A DNA stretch of 64,000 nucleotides. Source: Photobacterium chitinilyticum. GTDB lineage: Bacteria > Pseudomonadota > Gammaproteobacteria > Enterobacterales > Vibrionaceae. The translations under genes were made by a program, and so were the position numbers. The DNA lies in assembly GCF_004104355.1 (NCBI RefSeq), contig NZ_RJLM01000003.1, positions 413,789-477,788 on the forward strand, in the 5' to 3' direction. The notes beneath the pieces are model-generated. The model was given only the letters and a program-made list of their open reading frames with translations. It was not told the origin of the DNA and did no database searches. Shown piece by piece: positions 18,842-28,471 of the stretch (within the stretch, counting starts at the first letter, position 1; each line of letters begins with the position of its first letter).

Positions 18842-21487
18842 ATGAATCACGCCAGCCTTCTCGCTCTAACTCACAATGCCACCTTATTGCTGGCAATGAT
18901 TTTTATCTACGACATGGCAACCAGTCGCAGCCGTAACTCGTTCGACTCGCTCTGGAAGGTATTCATGGGCTTTGCTCTTGGGCTGATTGGCGCTGTCATT
19001 ATGCTTACACCTTGGGAGTACTCGCCGGGAATAATCTTTGATACCCGCTCGGTACTGCTCGGCATCTCCGGTCTTTTCTTCGGCCCAATTCCCACCATTA
19101 TTGCCATGGTAATGACCGCCACCTTGCGTCTTTACCAAGGTGGCGAAGCCGCAATAACCGGTGTTACGGTTATCATTGCTTCTGGCGCTCTAGGGATAGC
19201 TTGGCACTATTACCGTCGACGTCCGTTATCAGATTTGTCAGCTCGCGAAATATACCTTTTCGGCATCATTGTCCACATGACTATGCTGGCACTGATGTTC
19301 ACTTTACCTTGGGGACTGGCACTGAAGGTGCTCTCGAATATTACCTTTCCAGTGTTACTCATTTATCCGCTAATAACGGTTGCAATGGGAATGCTGTTTG
19401 TCCGACGGCTACAGCGAGATAAAACAGCAGAGGCATTGAAAGAGAGTGAATTCCTATTTCGCTCCCAATTTGATTTGGGCAACATAGGAATTGCTATCAC
19501 CCACCCAGATAAAAACTGGCTTCGTGCTAACCCACGGCTATGCGAAATACTTGGCTACAGCGAAGATAAGCTACTTCAATTAACCTGGCAGGAACTCAGC
19601 CACCCTGATGATTTACAGCTGGATTTAGATCAGTTTGATCGGATGATAGCGGGCGAAATTGACGGCTACTCGCTGGATAAACGCTTTATCCGCAAAGGTG
19701 GCGATATTGTATATGTTCACGTGACGATTGCCTGCTACCGGGTCAAAGGGCAAGTCCAGTTTGCGATTGCAGGCATATTGGACATAACCGAACGCAAGCT
19801 TGCCGAAGAATCCCTGCAGTTGGCCTCTATGGTCTATCAAAACAGCAGTGAGGCTATGGTTGTCACCGACAGCGATGGTGAAATTATTACTACCAACCCT
19901 GCTTTTACAGAGATTACCGGCTATTCGCAGAATGACGTAAAAGGCAAAAGTCCCAAACTGCTGTTATCACGTCATCAGAACGACAATGTTATACAAGACA
20001 TGTTACGAGCACTCAACAACAACGGACATTGGCAAGGTGAGATCCAAAAGTGCCACAAAAGCGGGAAAGCCTATACAGCCCTGCTGACAGTCAACTCCAT
20101 TTACAATAGTGATGGAACGACCCATCGCAGGGTGGCCCAGTTCTCAGATATTTCAGACAAGAAAAAGTCTGATGAGATCATCTGGACCCAAGCCAACTTT
20201 GACGCATTGACAGGCCTCCCCAACCGCCATATGTTTCTAAACCAGCTGGAGCAAGAAAAGAGGAAAGCGCACCGGGCTAACCGTCCCATGGCTCTGTTGT
20301 TTCTTGATCTAGACCACTTCAAGGAAGTAAATGATACTCTTGGCCACAATATCGGTGACCAGCTGCTCGTTGACGTCGCACAGCGCCTGCGAAACTGTGT
20401 CCGCGATACCGATACCGTTTCACGCTTAGGCGGAGATGAGTTCACAGTCATTCTCAGTGAACAAGACGACACACACAGTGCCGAACGTATTGCGCAAGAA
20501 ATCCTCTACCAATTTTCTGCCCCATTCACGCTGGGTGTTGAGACTATCTATATTTCACCAAGTATCGGCATTACCCTCTACCCTGAAGACGGAACGAAAG
20601 CCGATACCCTGCTGAAAAACGCCGATCAAGCCATGTATGCTGCCAAAGAACAAGGGCGAAACTGCTACCGCTATTTCACGACATCGATGCAGGAAAAAGC
20701 ACTATACCGTCGACAACTGGCCAATGAACTGCGGCTTGCACTTAACAGCAACCAGTTACAACTTCACTATCAGCCAATTGTCGAGCTGGCGACAGGCAAT
20801 ATGGCCAAGGCCGAAGCGCTGATCCGCTGGCAGCATCCGGTTCTCGGTATGATCAGCCCGGTGGAGTTTGTTCCTGTTGCCGAGGAAACCGGTATTATTA
20901 TCGAGCTCGGTGACTGGGTGTTCCATCAAGCAGCCCGTCAGGCTGCCCAGTGGCGGAAGCTAAACCACCCTGATTTTCAAATCAGCATTAACAAGTCCCC
21001 GCAGCAGTTCCGCGACAAGGGAAATGACATCTCACAATGGCTGGACCACCTCCGCTCACTTGGCCTACCGGGACAAGCCATTGCTGTAGAGATCACCGAA
21101 GGGTTATTGCTTGATGCCAGCACAACAGTCACTGACAAGCTGCTTGAATTCCGCGATGCCGGCATTGAAGTCTCACTCGATGACTTTGGCACCGGATACT
21201 CTTCGCTTTCCTACATAAAAAAATTCCATGTCGACAATATCAAAATCGATCAGTCATTTGTCCGCAACCTTAAACCAGATTCCGAAGATTTAGCGGTATG
21301 TGAAGCTATAATTGTCATGGCCCATAAACTCGGTTTAAAAGTAGTAGCCGAAGGTATTGAAACTAATGAGCAACGCGCTTTGCTGGCTGCTGCCGGGTGT
21401 GATTATGGGCAGGGAAATTTATTTTCCATGCCATTACCGGTAGAAAAGTTCAAAACGCTGCTGTCTTCACAAGAAATGGTAATTTAA
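18842..21487 (+). CDS. Membrane GGDEF-EAL protein with two PAS domains
   Basis: 881 residues. Five to six membrane segments fill the first 190 residues, as in 5TM-5TMR_LYT sensors. Two PAS domains follow (about 205-325 and 328-448). The GGDEF motif is intact at residues 530-534, with an RDTD inhibitory site five residues upstream. The EAL domain (about 625-870) keeps EAL near 657, the EITEG, DDFGTGYSSL, KIDQSF and AEGIET motifs. On the sequence both cyclic-di-GMP synthesis and breakdown are possible. In the segment that is usually SVNLSPRQF it reads SINKSPQQF, which keeps the metal-binding Asn. It stands alone; its signal is unknown. Confidence 0.93.
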   Translation: MNHASLLALTHNATLLLAMIFIYDMATSRSRNSFDSLWKVFMGFALGLIGAVIMLTPWEYSPGIIFDTRSVLLGISGLFFGPIPTIIAMVMTATLRLYQGGEAAITGVTVIIASGALGIAWHYYRRRPLSDLSAREIYLFGIIVHMTMLALMFTLPWGLALKVLSNITFPVLLIYPLITVAMGMLFVRRLQRDKTAEALKESEFLFRSQFDLGNIGIAITHPDKNWLRANPRLCEILGYSEDKLLQLTWQELSHPDDLQLDLDQFDRMIAGEIDGYSLDKRFIRKGGDIVYVHVTIACYRVKGQVQFAIAGILDITERKLAEESLQLASMVYQNSSEAMVVTDSDGEIITTNPAFTEITGYSQNDVKGKSPKLLLSRHQNDNVIQDMLRALNNNGHWQGEIQKCHKSGKAYTALLTVNSIYNSDGTTHRRVAQFSDISDKKKSDEIIWTQANFDALTGLPNRHMFLNQLEQEKRKAHRANRPMALLFLDLDHFKEVNDTLGHNIGDQLLVDVAQRLRNCVRDTDTVSRLGGDEFTVILSEQDDTHSAERIAQEILYQFSAPFTLGVETIYISPSIGITLYPEDGTKADTLLKNADQAMYAAKEQGRNCYRYFTTSMQEKALYRRQLANELRLALNSNQLQLHYQPIVELATGNMAKAEALIRWQHPVLGMISPVEFVPVAEETGIIIELGDWVFHQAARQAAQWRKLNHPDFQISINKSPQQFRDKGNDISQWLDHLRSLGLPGQAIAVEITEGLLLDASTTVTDKLLEFRDAGIEVSLDDFGTGYSSLSYIKKFHVDNIKIDQSFVRNLKPDSEDLAVCEAIIVMAHKLGLKVVAEGIETNEQRALLAAAGCDYGQGNLFSMPLPVEKFKTLLSSQEMVI

Positions 21488-21610
21488 CCCCAAATTTTGA
21501 TTTGTTTAACAAACTTAACACGATGAACTTAAGAGTTTTCAAAACAAAGAGTTATATCACAGCCATTTATTTTTCACACTTTAGAATCGCACCTCCATAG
21601 CATTTCTTTA

Positions 21611-23056
21611 ATGGAATTAATTGTGGCAAATCATTCATCTAGCACGCGCTTACCATTCTTTAGTGAAGCTGTATTTTTACTCTCATTTATAACCTTGTCC
21701 CTGATTATTGGCATCATGGTGTTCAACCTTGATGTTCATATTTTGCTAATTGGTTCTGTTGTATTAGCAATGTTATTTTGCTGGCGATGCGGTTATAACC
21801 TTGATCAACAAATTGAAGTTATGGGCGAGAGTCTTAAAAACGCCACTGGCGCAATGTTCTCGTTTCTTCTTATCGGTATGATCATCGGGATATGGATCTT
21901 GGCCGGAACCATTCCGGCCTTGATTTACTATGGGCTCGACATGGTATCGCCCGAACTCTTCCTTCCTGCCGGTTTTCTGGTGTGTTGCGGGATAACCTAT
22001 GCAACAGGCACTAACTGGGGTGCAGCTTCAACAATCGGGGTAGCACTGATCGGTATGGGGATCGGCTTGGGCGTGCCGCTTCCTATTATTGCCGGAATGA
22101 TCATTTCGGGCGGCGTATTCGGCGTCAATCTATCTCCGGTCTCAGATGTCACGATTCTCGCCTCGGCCACCGCCGGAACCAGTGTTGGCAATCACCTCAA
22201 AGCCGTCAATAAGGTCAACAAAATCGTGTTGGTGTTATCTGCGGTTGCTTACTATTTCATGGGCGTCTTTTATGTCGGTACAGAAACAGGCGGAACTGGG
22301 CACATTGCTGAGTTGCAAACAACACTGAGCCAGACATTTGATATGAACTTGGTAGTACTGGCACCGATAATCATTACATTGGCTATGACGTTCGCCAAAA
22401 TCCCCTCGCAGATCGCACTATTTGGGGGCGTTGTGGTTGGTGCGCTTGTCGCCGGATTGCTGCAACAAAATAGCCTGACCGATATCTTCGCAGCCTTAAA
22501 CTACGGGTTCACCCAGTCTACAGGCTCCGAACTGGCGGATAAGCTGCTGATGCGGGGCGGTATCCAGAGCATGATGTGGACTTTCTCTCTTGCTTTTGTC
22601 GCACTGTGCATGGGTGGCCTGCTGGAAAAGGCCGGCTTCCTTGCTGTCCTGATGGAAAAAATCCTGCCGCGAGTCAAAAGCAACGTCAGCCTGGTATTCA
22701 CCACATTGTGTACCTGTGTGTTGGCCAATGTCGCCACCAGCGAAGTCTACCTATCGATGATCCTCAATGGCTCGCTGTACAAAGGGGTTTATACAGAACG
22801 TGGATTCAAGCCTGAAATGCTGAGCCGACTGCTGAGCGAAGGCTCGATGACCTCCGGAATGTTGTTGCCATGGACAACTGCGGGCGCATTTATGACAGCA
22901 ACACTGGGTGTCAGCCCATTAGTCTATGCCCAGTATGCCGTGTATGTATGGCTAACGCCGATTGTATCGCTGCTGTTAGTGGGGATGGGGAAAACCTTAA
23001 TTAAAAGTGAAGCATCCCCTGCTGAATATTGTGTTCCACAAGACGCAAAATCCTAA
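21611..23056 (+). CDS. NhaC-family Na+/H+ antiporter-like permease
   Basis: 481 residues with about eleven to twelve membrane segments. Family signs are the TGTNWGAASTIGVALIGMG loop, the GGVFGVNLSPVSDVTILASA block and the C-terminal WTTAGAFMTATLGVSP. NhaC-type proteins exchange sodium for protons, but relatives carry malate-lactate, tyrosine or other organic anions, so the substrate is open. It is followed after 36 bases by the molybdopterin enzyme gene on the same strand, and the two probably form an operon. The ATG at 21611 has a poor ribosome site; GTG at 21623 is an alternative. Confidence 0.82.
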   Translation: MELIVANHSSSTRLPFFSEAVFLLSFITLSLIIGIMVFNLDVHILLIGSVVLAMLFCWRCGYNLDQQIEVMGESLKNATGAMFSFLLIGMIIGIWILAGTIPALIYYGLDMVSPELFLPAGFLVCCGITYATGTNWGAASTIGVALIGMGIGLGVPLPIIAGMIISGGVFGVNLSPVSDVTILASATAGTSVGNHLKAVNKVNKIVLVLSAVAYYFMGVFYVGTETGGTGHIAELQTTLSQTFDMNLVVLAPIIITLAMTFAKIPSQIALFGGVVVGALVAGLLQQNSLTDIFAALNYGFTQSTGSELADKLLMRGGIQSMMWTFSLAFVALCMGGLLEKAGFLAVLMEKILPRVKSNVSLVFTTLCTCVLANVATSEVYLSMILNGSLYKGVYTERGFKPEMLSRLLSEGSMTSGMLLPWTTAGAFMTATLGVSPLVYAQYAVYVWLTPIVSLLLVGMGKTLIKSEASPAEYCVPQDAKS

Positions 23057-23092
23057 ACCAGGCAAAAGCATTCGTCTTATTTCGAGGTACTA

Positions 23093-25195
23093 ATGTTCAG
23101 TCAATCAAAGTTACGGCCAGCTCAGACAGAAGTCACTACCACAAGCTGTGCCCTATGCGGTAGCGGATGTCGGTTAAAAATCATCACCGAACCAGACGGC
23201 AAGAGCCGCGTTGCCGGTGACCGACACGATCCCGTATCCGGTGGCCAGCTTTGCCGAAAAGGTCTTAATGCATTGGAGCTGATGAACCACCCCCAACGAT
23301 TAACCCAACCGATGAAGCGAGTGGGCAAGCGTGGCGAAGGCAAATGGAAAACCATTAGCTGGCAAGAGGCGATTGAGTTCACAGCTAAACAGCTAACGGC
23401 TTCACAGCAACAATGGGGCCAGAATAGTGTCTTCATGGCCTATGGCTACTCCAAGGACTTCATGTATACCCAATTGCTACGGCTGGCCAATGGCTTGCAA
23501 ACCGTTAATATCGTCGGGCCGGAAACCGTATGCTGGGCACCGACCAAACTCGGCCGCGAGTATACCCTAGGCTATAACCCATCTCATGATATCAACGAGC
23601 AGACGCGCTGTATCATGCTTTGGGGGGTCAATAAGTACAAAACCCGCTTTAGCGATGTAAAGCAGCTTAATGTTGCGCTGAAAAGTGGCGCAAAAACGGT
23701 GTGCATTGATCCGCAATACACCCGCCACGCTAAAAAAGCCAACCATTGGCTGCCAATTAAACCGGGGGCAGATCTGGCCTTGGCACTCGCACTGCTTAAA
23801 ATCATTATCGATGAGCAGCTTTACGACCATGAATTTGTCGCCCAATGGTGTGAGGGTTTTGATCAGCTCAAACAGCACCTGGCTCGCTATGATCTCGAAC
23901 AACTGGCACAAGAGGTACAGATCAGTTCAGCAGAAATTCTGTCAGTTGCCCGCCTGTACGCGCAATCCAAGCCCGCCGTAATTATCAGCGGCAATGCCCT
24001 TGATCACAACACCGACAGCTTTCAGGTCAACCGCGCCATTGCCATGCTAATGGCGATCACCGGTAATCTGGATATTCCCGGCGGCCAATTCCAGAGCCAC
24101 GCACCGTCTCTCGTATCTGGCCGCTGGCCTTATGACGACAAGGAAGTACATGCCCTGTCGACGCAGAAGCGGGCATGCAGTGCAGGAACGCCAGTACTGC
24201 CGGAATATTTCCGCGCAACCAACCAAGGGATCACCCGGGCAATACTGCACAGTGTCCCGATGCCGATAAAAGCGGGATTGGTGATGGGTGCCAACCCGCT
24301 GCTCAGTTGGCCAGACACCCATGCCGTCCATCAGGCATTGTCAGCACTGGACTTTTTAGCAGTATCAGAACTGTTTATGACCCCGACGGCGATGATGGCA
24401 GATATCGTTTTCCCGGCAGCCAGTTTTATGGAGTATGAGGGAATAACACAGGGACTTGACGGTTCAGTGCGCTACCAGCCCAAGCTGGCACAGACAGGCA
24501 ATGCATGCCCTGATCATCAGATCGTAGCTGCCATTGGTGAGACTATGGGCGTTCTCGATCCTCAGTCAGATACCGCCTACTGGGATGATTTCCTTCAACC
24601 CGGAGGGCTGGATTTTGCCACCGTCAAAGCGCTGCAAATGGTGCTTCCGCCCACATCGCCTCACCGATACCGTAAGTACTTAACCGACGGCTTTCCGACC
24701 CACACGGGAAAAGTTGAACTCTACAGTGCGCAACTTGCCACCATGAATGCTGACCCACTACCAATGTACAGGCCGATGGCAGCAGATAACCCGGCATTTC
24801 CTTTACGTTTGACCACTGCAAAATCCAAGCTCTACATGTTCTCCCATGGCCGCCAGATCTCGCCACTGCGAAATGTACACCCAGAGCCTTTAGTTCGTGT
24901 GCATCCGGAGACGGCTTCACGGTTGGGATTGAAGGAGGGACAAAATGTGAGGATTGAAACGCCCAACGGACGAGTAATTTACCAAACCCTCAAGCTTGAT
25001 ACGTATTTATCACCGACGGTGGTCGTGGCAGATTTGAGCTGGTGGTATCCGGAAAAGGGAGAGGCTACGCTCGGCGGGGTATTTGAATCTAACTACAATG
25101 TCCTGACCTCAATCGATGATGATGGCAGAGGACAGGGTGAGGCAGGTAGCTTTAATATCAATGGATTACCATGTCGACTATGCGGTATTAAATAA
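23093..25195 (+). CDS. Cytoplasmic molybdopterin (Mo/W) oxidoreductase, DMSO reductase family
   Basis: 700 residues. There is no twin-arginine signal, so it should be cytoplasmic. Four cysteines for a [4Fe-4S] cluster lie at C19, C22, C26 and in GGQLCRKG. The likely metal ligand is C147 in GPETVCWAPT. The bis-MGD domains follow, with VMGANPLLSWPD and the C-terminal SHGRQISPLRNVHPEPLV. From memory the first 250 residues read much like acetylene hydratase, but the catalytic Asp next to the second cluster cysteine is Gly23 here, so that activity is unlikely. No electron-transfer or membrane subunit lies beside it; the only partner is the NhaC-type permease upstream. Substrate unknown. Confidence 0.85.
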   Translation: MFSQSKLRPAQTEVTTTSCALCGSGCRLKIITEPDGKSRVAGDRHDPVSGGQLCRKGLNALELMNHPQRLTQPMKRVGKRGEGKWKTISWQEAIEFTAKQLTASQQQWGQNSVFMAYGYSKDFMYTQLLRLANGLQTVNIVGPETVCWAPTKLGREYTLGYNPSHDINEQTRCIMLWGVNKYKTRFSDVKQLNVALKSGAKTVCIDPQYTRHAKKANHWLPIKPGADLALALALLKIIIDEQLYDHEFVAQWCEGFDQLKQHLARYDLEQLAQEVQISSAEILSVARLYAQSKPAVIISGNALDHNTDSFQVNRAIAMLMAITGNLDIPGGQFQSHAPSLVSGRWPYDDKEVHALSTQKRACSAGTPVLPEYFRATNQGITRAILHSVPMPIKAGLVMGANPLLSWPDTHAVHQALSALDFLAVSELFMTPTAMMADIVFPAASFMEYEGITQGLDGSVRYQPKLAQTGNACPDHQIVAAIGETMGVLDPQSDTAYWDDFLQPGGLDFATVKALQMVLPPTSPHRYRKYLTDGFPTHTGKVELYSAQLATMNADPLPMYRPMAADNPAFPLRLTTAKSKLYMFSHGRQISPLRNVHPEPLVRVHPETASRLGLKEGQNVRIETPNGRVIYQTLKLDTYLSPTVVVADLSWWYPEKGEATLGGVFESNYNVLTSIDDDGRGQGEAGSFNINGLPCRLCGIK

Positions 25196-25221
25196 ACTGT
25201 CTGAAAAACATTCATAAAAAA

Positions 25222-25250
25222 AGGCTGCCCAAACACATATCGGGCAGCCT
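25222..25250 (-). terminator. Bidirectional terminator between Mo-enzyme gene and eda operon
   Basis: AGGCTGCCC / GGGCAGCCT, a 9-bp perfect stem. Read on the minus strand it is followed by seven T, ending the kbaY-kdgK-eda-DJ-1 operon; on the plus strand it ends the molybdopterin gene without a T tract. Confidence 0.88.
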
Positions 25251-25277
25251 CAAGATATCAGCTAACAATAGGCACGA

Positions 25278-25880
25278 TTACAGTGGCCAGTGGCCAGTGG
25301 CCAGTGGCCAGTGGTCAAAGTAGATATGACTTGCCTGCCAGTCTACTTTTTCCTGATTATCGGCTAGCAGCATCTTGGCAACAGTGAAAGAGAACTCAAA
25401 GCTAACGCCCAGCCCCTTACCGGTAATGAAATTGTCTGTTACTACCACTTTCTTATCGAGATACTGGCCATCCGAGAACTTCTCAGCCAGCTTATCACCC
25501 GTGGTGTATGCTCTACCTTCCAGCAGATTATGCGCTGCCAATACCTTGGCACCCGATGAGCACAAGGCACAGATATACTTGCCTTCACTGATATGACGCT
25601 TGAGAAAGTCTATCACCATCGGATTAGCCGACAGATTATCCGTCCCTTGCGGGCCACCCGGCATCATGACTGCGTCATAGGTATTGTCGTAACCGTTCTT
25701 CAGGACATCATCGGCGGTAATTCGAGTTTCAAAGTACGTATTCAGTGCTGTCGTTTCCATGCACGACAATACGGTGACCTTGATATCCAGCCGACGCATA
25801 ATATCGATAAAGACAACGGCTTCACCTTCTTCAAATCCGTCAGCCAATAAGACGGCAACGTGCTTTTCTGTCATCATCAA
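25278..25880 (-). CDS. DJ-1/PfpI family protein
   Basis: 200 residues. The DJ-1 fold is shown by LLADGFEEGEAVVFIDIMRR with the conserved Glu, MMPGGPQGTDNL, and the nucleophile elbow CALCSSGAKVLAAHNLL. The family includes chaperones, deglycases and glyoxalase-like enzymes acting on reactive carbonyls; the activity of this one is not known. It is the last gene of the kbaY-kdgK-eda unit; the eda stop overlaps its AGGAG ribosome site. Three consecutive ATG codons offer starts at 25880, 25877 and 25874. The last residues, HWPLATGHWPL, come from a 7-base tandem repeat and look like an added tail. Confidence 0.85.
   Translation of the reverse strand: MMMTEKHVAVLLADGFEEGEAVVFIDIMRRLDIKVTVLSCMETTALNTYFETRITADDVLKNGYDNTYDAVMMPGGPQGTDNLSANPMVIDFLKRHISEGKYICALCSSGAKVLAAHNLLEGRAYTTGDKLAEKFSDGQYLDKKVVVTDNFITGKGLGVSFEFSFTVAKMLLADNQEKVDWQASHIYFDHWPLATGHWPL
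25281..25315. repeat. Heptanucleotide tandem repeat (CAGTGGC, five copies) at the end of the DJ-1 gene
   Basis: Four perfect CAGTGGC units and a fifth with one change (CAGTGGT) stand head to tail just before the stop codon of the DJ-1 gene. Since seven is not a multiple of three, gain or loss of one unit would shift the frame and change the C-terminus. Confidence 0.9.
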
Positions 25881-25884
25881 GCTC

Positions 25885-26517
25885 CTAGGCGTTTACTAAC
25901 TTGCAGGTCTCACGAACGTTGCTGGCAATCGTTTCCCAATCGTTGTCACGAATAGCTGCCGTTGGTGCAATCCAGGTCCCACCACAGGCAATTACCTGAG
26001 GAATGGCCAGATAGTCCATCAGGTTTGTCGGCTTTACCCCGCCTGTAGGCATCAGTTGAATATTGCCGTATGGACCGGTCAACGACTTCAGCATGTTAAT
26101 ACCACCAGAGGCTTCAGCCGGGAAAAATTTCAATGCTGTAACACCCAGCTCCAGAGCCTGTTCGACTTGGCTAGGGCTATTCACACCCGGAATGATTTTT
26201 ACACCTTTTTCTTGGCAATATTTCACCGTTGTCGGGTTGAAACCCGGACTGACAATAAAGTCAGCACCTGCTTCTACAGCCAGATCCACCTGTGCAGGAG
26301 TCAACACCGTACCTGCACATAGGATCAAATCAGGCAGTGCCTCGCGGATCAGTCGAATAGACTCCGCAGCCGCTTCACTTCGGAAGGTAATTTCCGCAGC
26401 AGGCAAACCATTGTCACTCAGCACCTGGGCCAGCTTTACTGCATCTTTGGCATCTTCAATCTGGATGACTGGCATCACTCGTAGTGCACGTAATGTTTCA
26501 ATCCACTTATTGTTCAT
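25885..26517 (-). CDS. eda: KDPG aldolase (2-keto-3-deoxy-6-phosphogluconate aldolase)
   Basis: 210 residues, the usual length. The Schiff-base lysine is K130 in TALKFFPAEASGG, and the catalytic Glu is E42 in AAEITFRS. It cleaves KDPG to pyruvate and glyceraldehyde-3-phosphate. The ATG follows the kdgK stop by one base, so translation is coupled. With kdgK upstream it ends the uronate branch of the glycosaminoglycan pathway encoded in this locus. Confidence 0.95.
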   Translation of the reverse strand: MNNKWIETLRALRVMPVIQIEDAKDAVKLAQVLSDNGLPAAEITFRSEAAAESIRLIREALPDLILCAGTVLTPAQVDLAVEAGADFIVSPGFNPTTVKYCQEKGVKIIPGVNSPSQVEQALELGVTALKFFPAEASGGINMLKSLTGPYGNIQLMPTGGVKPTNLMDYLAIPQVIACGGTWIAPTAAIRDNDWETIASNVRETCKLVNA

Positions 26518-26518
26518 A

Positions 26519-27499
26519 TCAAATACTCATTAGTTCCGTAATATACCGAGTCTGATCCAACGGGATAATCGCACCTTTATGCTGGATAACCCGGGCCGCT
26601 AACTTATTTCCCCAATGGCAACACTCATCTATTTCCATTCCCATGCACCAAGCTGCCAGAAAGCCCGCATTGAATGAATCGCCAGCTGCTGTCGTATCGA
26701 CAACGTTATCCACTTTGTTACCGGCGGCAATGCCGTTGAGACCGTATAACGACCACATTGCCCCTTCGCTACCGAGCTTAACAACAACCTGCTTGACCCC
26801 CATAGAGTGCAACCGCTTAGCAATAATACCGGCTGGGGAATTCTTCATACCGAGCAGCAAATCCTCATCCTCAGCAGTAACCAAGGCAATATCGCTTAGC
26901 TGGTAGAGCTTTCCTAACCATTCACAGGCATCTGAGCCACTGCGCCATAACCGCGGCCGATAATTGGAGTCGACGGCGATACGAACACCACTTTGCTTGA
27001 GCTGCTCCAGCGCCAGCAACAAGGAACGCTTGTCCTGATCCGATAAAATGGCCAGTGAAATACCTGAAAGATAAACAAGATCAAACGCTTTTAACGTCTC
27101 GACAACACTGGGAAAGTCACGGTGCTGGCACAGTTGCCGGGCCGCAGACTCATTGCGCCAATAATGGAAGCTTCGTTCGCCTTGCGGGTCAATTTCAATG
27201 GCATACATACCCGGAAGCTTGCCATTTACCTCGATCACCATTGAAGTATCAATACCTTCGCTTTGCCATGCCGATACCATCTGACGGCTATAGGTATCTT
27301 GACCAAGCCCGGTCACATAGCTGGGGGCCAGCCCCGGCACCAAGCGAGACAGATAAACTGCGGTATTGAGCGTATCACCACCAAAATTTTGCTCCTGAGT
27401 GGAAAATGGCTGGCCACTCAGTTCAATCATACACTCGCCAATAATGGCGATTTTCTTCTGCTGAAACTTCGGAGTTGAAGCCATTTTTTTGCTATCCAT
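26519..27499 (-). CDS. kdgK: 2-keto-3-deoxygluconate kinase
   Basis: 326 residues of the PfkB family. IGECMIELSG at the start and GGDTLNTAVYLSRL are the KdgK signature; the C-terminal DTTAAGDSFNAGF has Ala in place of the first Gly of the common TGAGD, as I remember in E. coli KdgK. It phosphorylates KDG made by KduD to KDPG for Eda. The start is nine bases after the kbaY stop. An alternative start is the Met six codons later. Confidence 0.93.
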   Translation of the reverse strand: MDSKKMASTPKFQQKKIAIIGECMIELSGQPFSTQEQNFGGDTLNTAVYLSRLVPGLAPSYVTGLGQDTYSRQMVSAWQSEGIDTSMVIEVNGKLPGMYAIEIDPQGERSFHYWRNESAARQLCQHRDFPSVVETLKAFDLVYLSGISLAILSDQDKRSLLLALEQLKQSGVRIAVDSNYRPRLWRSGSDACEWLGKLYQLSDIALVTAEDEDLLLGMKNSPAGIIAKRLHSMGVKQVVVKLGSEGAMWSLYGLNGIAAGNKVDNVVDTTAAGDSFNAGFLAAWCMGMEIDECCHWGNKLAARVIQHKGAIIPLDQTRYITELMSI

Positions 27500-27508
27500 T
27501 TCTTGTGA

Positions 27509-28462
<954 letters not shown>

Positions 28463-28471
28463 TTTACGAAA

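Noticed and set aside
23093-25195. Acetylene hydratase as the name for the molybdopterin enzyme
   Set aside because: The catalytic Asp next to the second cluster cysteine is Gly23 here, so only the wider family is claimed.
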